Below, piece after piece: positions 6,085 to 8,548 of a stretch of DNA of 8,548 bases. The notes below the pieces were generated by a model. The model was not told the origin of the DNA. It saw only the letters and a program-made list of their open reading frames with translations, and did no database searches. This stretch comes from Pseudomonadota bacterium. GTDB lineage: Bacteria > Desulfobacterota > BSN033 > WVXP01 > G020346125. Made by a program: the position numbers and the translations under genes. The stretch lies in the NCBI GenBank assembly GCA_030608745.1, contig JAUWDQ010000112.1, positions 1 to 8,548 of the forward strand, written 5' to 3'. Numbering within the stretch: the first letter of the stretch is position 1; every line of letters starts with the position of its first letter.

Positions 6085-6147
6085 GCAATATCTCTGAAAT
6101 AATTCGCCAAAATACGTCACCGTAATTGCGAGTCGAAGCACTAAGTC
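5992..6147. repeat. Palindromic element across the speH end and pdaD start
   Basis: A two-tier hairpin occupies 5992-6044. Outer arms CTAAGTCCT/AGGACTTAG (9 bp) and inner arms ATAAGTTCG/CGAACTTAT (9 bp) are separated by a 7/6-nt internal loop and closed by a 4-nt loop. A second hairpin, TCGGCC/GGCCGA (6053-6058 with 6070-6075), has the 8-bp palindrome GAGCGCTC in its loop. GACTTAGTGC (6038-6047) has a perfect 10-bp inverted partner at 6138-6147, which ends at the base before the pdaD start codon. CTAAGTC is also directly repeated at 5992-5998 and 6141-6147. The whole looks like an interspersed palindromic repeat that entered the operon. An RNA control element for pdaD is the alternative. Confidence 0.65.
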
Positions 6148-6615
6148 GTGATTTACAAAATTCCCAAAACCTATTTTCTCGTTAGCGGTGTCTCCGAAGG
6201 GTATACCCCTTTGAATGCCTTTGATGGAGCTATACTCAACGCCGGTATTGGAAATACGAACCTCATCAAGATCAGTAGTATTATTCCCCCCCATTGTAAG
6301 GAGATCCAACCCATCACATTCCCCCAAGGAACCATAGTACCTACAGCCTATGCCTCTATCAGTAGTGATATACCGGGGGAAATTATATCCGCTGCTGTGG
6401 CTATCGCCCTTCCAAAAGACGACGAGCAATCGGGATTGATCATGGAATATTCGGCCCGTGGGCGCAGGAAGGAGATAGAACTCATCGCCAAAAATATGGC
6501 CTCCGAGGGAATGAAGATACGTCAGCAGGAGACGAAGGAGATCAAGCCCATCTCCGCCGAATATAAGGTTAAGAAAATTGGAGCGGCTTTCGCCGCCGTT
6601 ATCCTATGGGAATAA
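6148..6615 (+). CDS. pdaD: Pyruvoyl-dependent arginine decarboxylase
   Basis: This enzyme converts arginine to agmatine and CO2, the entry step of this polyamine pathway. The 155 residues compare with about 165 in the Methanocaldococcus jannaschii enzyme. Family landmarks are SGVSEGYTPLNAFDGAILNAGIGN (about 13-36), self-cleavage between S43 and S44 in KISSIIPP to give the pyruvoyl group, VPTAY near 64-68, the catalytic glutamate E100 in GLIMEY, and the KIGAAFAA tail. The start is GTG at 6148: an in-frame TAA at 6142-6144 rules out anything upstream, and the next usable start would fall inside the conserved fold. The ribosome site is weak (GAAG, 9 nt upstream) and lies within the palindromic element. 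SpeE follows immediately. It is unrelated to the PLP-dependent SpeA used by E. coli. Confidence 0.95.
   Translation: MIYKIPKTYFLVSGVSEGYTPLNAFDGAILNAGIGNTNLIKISSIIPPHCKEIQPITFPQGTIVPTAYASISSDIPGEIISAAVAIALPKDDEQSGLIMEYSARGRRKEIELIAKNMASEGMKIRQQETKEIKPISAEYKVKKIGAAFAAVILWE
6608..6611 (+). promoter_or_regulatory. Ribosome binding site that sets the speE start
   Basis: GGGA ends 6 nt before the ATG at 6618. The other in-frame ATG, at 6606, overlaps this site and has no Shine-Dalgarno sequence upstream, so 6618 is preferred. Confidence 0.6.
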
Positions 6616-6617
6616 AA

Positions 6618-7454
6618 ATGGATTTTTGGTTTACCGAGACGGTGAACGACACTGTCGGCAATACCATAAAGATAAAAAAAAGGATATTCAGTGGCCGCAG
6701 TGACTTCCAGAAGATCGAAGTTCTGGATGCCTACCACTACGGCCGAACCCTCATCCTGGAGGGTTCGGTTCAGCTCACGGAAAAGGATGAATTCACGTAT
6801 CATGAAATGATCTCCCACATCCCTCTTTTCACCCATCCTCACCCCGAGCATGTTCTTGTCATTGGCGGTGGAGACGGCGGAACCATTCGGGAAGTTATGA
6901 AACATTCCACCGTTACCCGGGCCAAGCTGGTGGAGATCGATCCATTGGTAATCGAGAAGAGCAAGCAATTCCTCTCCTTCGTGAGCTGTGAAATGGATAA
7001 TCCCAGGGTGGAAGTCATCATCCAAGACGGTATTCAATATGTCAAACCATATACGGGGATCTTCGATGTCATCCTGATCGATTCGACTGATCCCGTCGGA
7101 CCGGCTACGGGCCTCTACCAGAAAGAGTTCTTCCAAGATGTCCATAAGGCCTTGAAGGATGATGGAATTATGGTTGCGCAATCGGAATCCCCCTTCTTCG
7201 ACCAGCAGATCGTCAGGGAATTATACACCACTCTGAAACCCCTTTTCCCCATTCGGAAGATGTACCTGGCCCCAGTCCCATCATACCCCAGTGGCTTATG
7301 GAGTTTTGTATTCTGTTCCAAGAAATATGATCCGATTTTGGATAATAGGTGTGAGGACCTGCGGCGCCTCAACCTCAATATGAGGTATTACAACGAAGCC
7401 GTCCATCAAGCTGCCTTTGCCATTCCCAATTTCATCCAAGAATTAATCGCATGA
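6618..7454 (+). CDS. speE: Spermidine synthase / polyamine aminopropyltransferase
   Basis: SpeE moves the aminopropyl group from decarboxylated S-adenosylmethionine to putrescine, giving spermidine and methylthioadenosine. The protein is 278 residues from the ATG at 6618, and MDFWFTE matches the usual family N-terminus. The upstream ATG at 6606 would add four residues. A small N-terminal beta domain leads to a Rossmann methyltransferase-like fold. Visible motifs are YHEMISHIPL (about 61-70), the nucleotide-binding GGGDGG (about 83-88), VEIDP (about 105-109), the gatekeeping DSTDPVGPATGLY (about 155-167), AQSESP and YPSGLWSF. The start lies 2 nt after the pdaD stop, and the gene overlaps speB by 4 nt (ATGA), so translation of the three is coupled. 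Acceptor choice cannot be read with certainty: thermophilic relatives use agmatine, forming aminopropylagmatine, instead of putrescine. Confidence 0.95.
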   Translation: MDFWFTETVNDTVGNTIKIKKRIFSGRSDFQKIEVLDAYHYGRTLILEGSVQLTEKDEFTYHEMISHIPLFTHPHPEHVLVIGGGDGGTIREVMKHSTVTRAKLVEIDPLVIEKSKQFLSFVSCEMDNPRVEVIIQDGIQYVKPYTGIFDVILIDSTDPVGPATGLYQKEFFQDVHKALKDDGIMVAQSESPFFDQQIVRELYTTLKPLFPIRKMYLAPVPSYPSGLWSFVFCSKKYDPILDNRCEDLRRLNLNMRYYNEAVHQAAFAIPNFIQELIA

Positions 7455-8305
7455 CCGACTTTCAACAAAACCGGTTCTTATCCGCGGACCTCTCGTACGA
7501 TGAATGCGAAATATGCATCGTTGGCATTCCTTATGATGGCACCTCTTCTTATCGACCAGGTTCCAGGTTCGCACCAAATGCCGTCCGTAAGGCCTCTTGG
7601 GGGATGGAGACATACAGCCCCGATCTTGGCCAAGATCTGCGTGATCTAAAAATATGCGATCTTGGAGATTTGGAGATCCCCTTTGGGAATAAAGAAATGA
7701 CCTTCACGAAAATCAGTGAGGTGATTCGGAAGATCATCGATGACAGAAAATATCCCGTTCTTCTCGGTGGTGAACACTTGATTACCTTGCCCATCGTCAA
7801 AGGATTCCGGAACCGTTTTGGTGATTTGACCGTGATTCAATTCGATGCCCACACCGACCTAAGGAATGAATACCTGGGGGATACCCTTTGCCATAGCACG
7901 GTAATGAAGAGGCTTCTCGAGATCATCGGAGCGGGGCAACTCTTTCAGTTCGGTGTCCGCTCCGGTAGCAAAGAGGAGTTCAGCCACGCCAATACTATTG
8001 GTAGCCTTTATGAGCTCAGTGAAGATGGCCTCCACAGGGCCCTCAGAAGCATTGGTGACAGCCCCCTTTACATAAGCCTCGATTTAGATGTCCTTGACCC
8101 GAGCATCCTCCCAGGAACAGGGAATCCTGAACCAGGAGGAGTCGACTTCAACGAAATGATATTCGCCCTGAAAATCCTTGGAAAAGCCCGGGTAATTGGG
8201 TTTGACGTCGTTGAACTTTCGCCCAATCATGACCCATCGGAAGTTTCATCCATTGTAACCTCGAAGCTGGTGCGTGAAATGATCTTGAATTGTTGGGCAA
8301 AATAG
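7451..8305 (+). CDS. speB: Agmatinase-family ureohydrolase
   Basis: This Mn-dependent ureohydrolase of the arginase/agmatinase family would split agmatine to putrescine and urea. The 284 residues are typical. The binuclear metal site is complete: H109 in GGEH, D132, H134 and D136 in DAHTD, and D211 and D213 in SLDLDVLD, followed by the family signature PGTGNPEPGG. The N-terminal GIPYDGTSSYRPGSRFAPNAVR is also typical of agmatinases. The ATG lies inside the speE stop region (ATGA overlap) with no strong ribosome site, so it is probably translated by coupling. The gene closes a full route from arginine to spermidine. An alternative substrate is N1-aminopropylagmatine, as in Thermus, which would yield spermidine directly. 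Both fit the operon, and agmatinase is the default reading. Confidence 0.93.
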   Translation: MTDFQQNRFLSADLSYDECEICIVGIPYDGTSSYRPGSRFAPNAVRKASWGMETYSPDLGQDLRDLKICDLGDLEIPFGNKEMTFTKISEVIRKIIDDRKYPVLLGGEHLITLPIVKGFRNRFGDLTVIQFDAHTDLRNEYLGDTLCHSTVMKRLLEIIGAGQLFQFGVRSGSKEEFSHANTIGSLYELSEDGLHRALRSIGDSPLYISLDLDVLDPSILPGTGNPEPGGVDFNEMIFALKILGKARVIGFDVVELSPNHDPSEVSSIVTSKLVREMILNCWAK

Positions 8306-8345
8306 GGTATGGTAACTAAATTTAATCCAATTTGGGGCAAGTTAA

Positions 8346-8503
8346 GGCTGACGTCATTGTAAAAAGGCGAAATAACACGCCAAAGAAAAAGATCCAGATG
8401 CAAGGCGCGCAAATCCTGAGGAATGAGGCGTACACAGAAGTACGCTGCAGTGATTTACCCTGTTAAATATTTTCTTTGTGTGATGTTACTGTTTTCAAGC
8501 AGC
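8346..8503. repeat. Large imperfect fold-back element downstream of speB
   Basis: CAAAGAAAA (8381-8389) pairs perfectly with TTTTCTTTG (8470-8478). The arms continue outward imperfectly, with AACA next to the core stem and GCTG near 8347 matching CAGC near 8499. In the middle lies a perfect hairpin, GCGTAC/GTACGC (8428-8433 with 8440-8445), with a 6-nt loop. Most of the 243-bp non-coding tail after speB is this structure. No intrinsic terminator with a T-run was found between speB and the window end, so the element may also serve to end or stabilise the operon transcript. From memory it resembles interspersed repeats of Desulfobacterota genomes. Confidence 0.6.
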
Positions 8504-8548
8504 TTCTATATCCCGTATCTCTTGATATGGCTGCCTTCAATTTAACAG

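Noticed and set aside
6034..6429. 131-codon open frame on the minus strand across the speH-pdaD junction
   Set aside because: It is antisense to pdaD and runs into the palindromic element; no domain or ribosome site.
6606..6617. ATG at 6606 as the speE start
   Set aside because: It would overlap the pdaD stop and lacks a ribosome site; the ATG at 6618 has GGGA 6 nt upstream and the usual family N-terminus.
6522..7181. 219-codon open frame on the minus strand across pdaD and speE
   Set aside because: It is the complement of two well-supported genes and shows no family resemblance.
8306..8345. Terminator directly after speB
   Set aside because: Only a 4-bp CCAA/TTGG palindrome is present, without a T-run.

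Overview
The window is bacterial: it has Shine-Dalgarno sites, sigma-70-type promoters, CCA-encoding tRNA genes, UvrA, and a tightly packed polyamine operon. Base composition is moderate. Palindromic repeats sit in the gaps and at gene ends, which is a style I associate with anaerobic Desulfobacterota and neighbouring lineages. That placement is recollection of repeat style, not a computed result, and is low confidence.

Left part (1-2063), read on the minus strand. A sigma-70-type promoter at 1814-1842 drives serS, which encodes seryl-tRNA synthetase. Only 2 nt after the serS stop codon comes tRNA-Ser(UGA), followed by tRNA-Ser(GCU), tRNA-Arg(ACG) and a clear intrinsic terminator at 51-84. 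The synthetase and two of its own substrates therefore appear to share a transcript. The serS leader is only about 30 nt long and has no T-box. A second candidate promoter may serve tRNA-Arg alone. The 1777-2063 gap holds a 7-bp hairpin, a long polypyrimidine tract and short CA/GC-type repeats, but no gene.

Middle part (2064-5005). uvrA, the nucleotide excision repair damage-recognition ATPase, occupies 2064-4832 on the minus strand. The 173-bp gap beyond it carries back-to-back promoters. The rightward one has both hexamers at perfect consensus (TTGACA and TATAAT, 16 bp apart) and a 6-6-6 inverted repeat at the predicted transcription start.

Right part (5006-8305), plus strand. This is a self-contained spermidine operon: an XRE-cupin regulator, speH (S-adenosylmethionine decarboxylase), a pyruvoyl-dependent arginine decarboxylase, speE (aminopropyltransferase) and speB (agmatinase-type ureohydrolase). 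Together these convert arginine to agmatine, then to putrescine (or aminopropylagmatine), then to spermidine, with SpeH supplying the aminopropyl donor. The regulator probably senses a polyamine or intermediate and acts on the inverted repeat at its own promoter.

The most unusual non-coding structure is a 156-bp palindromic element at 5992-6147. It encodes the last 30 residues of SpeH and ends exactly at the GTG start codon of the arginine decarboxylase gene. Another large fold-back element lies downstream of speB (about 8346-8503).
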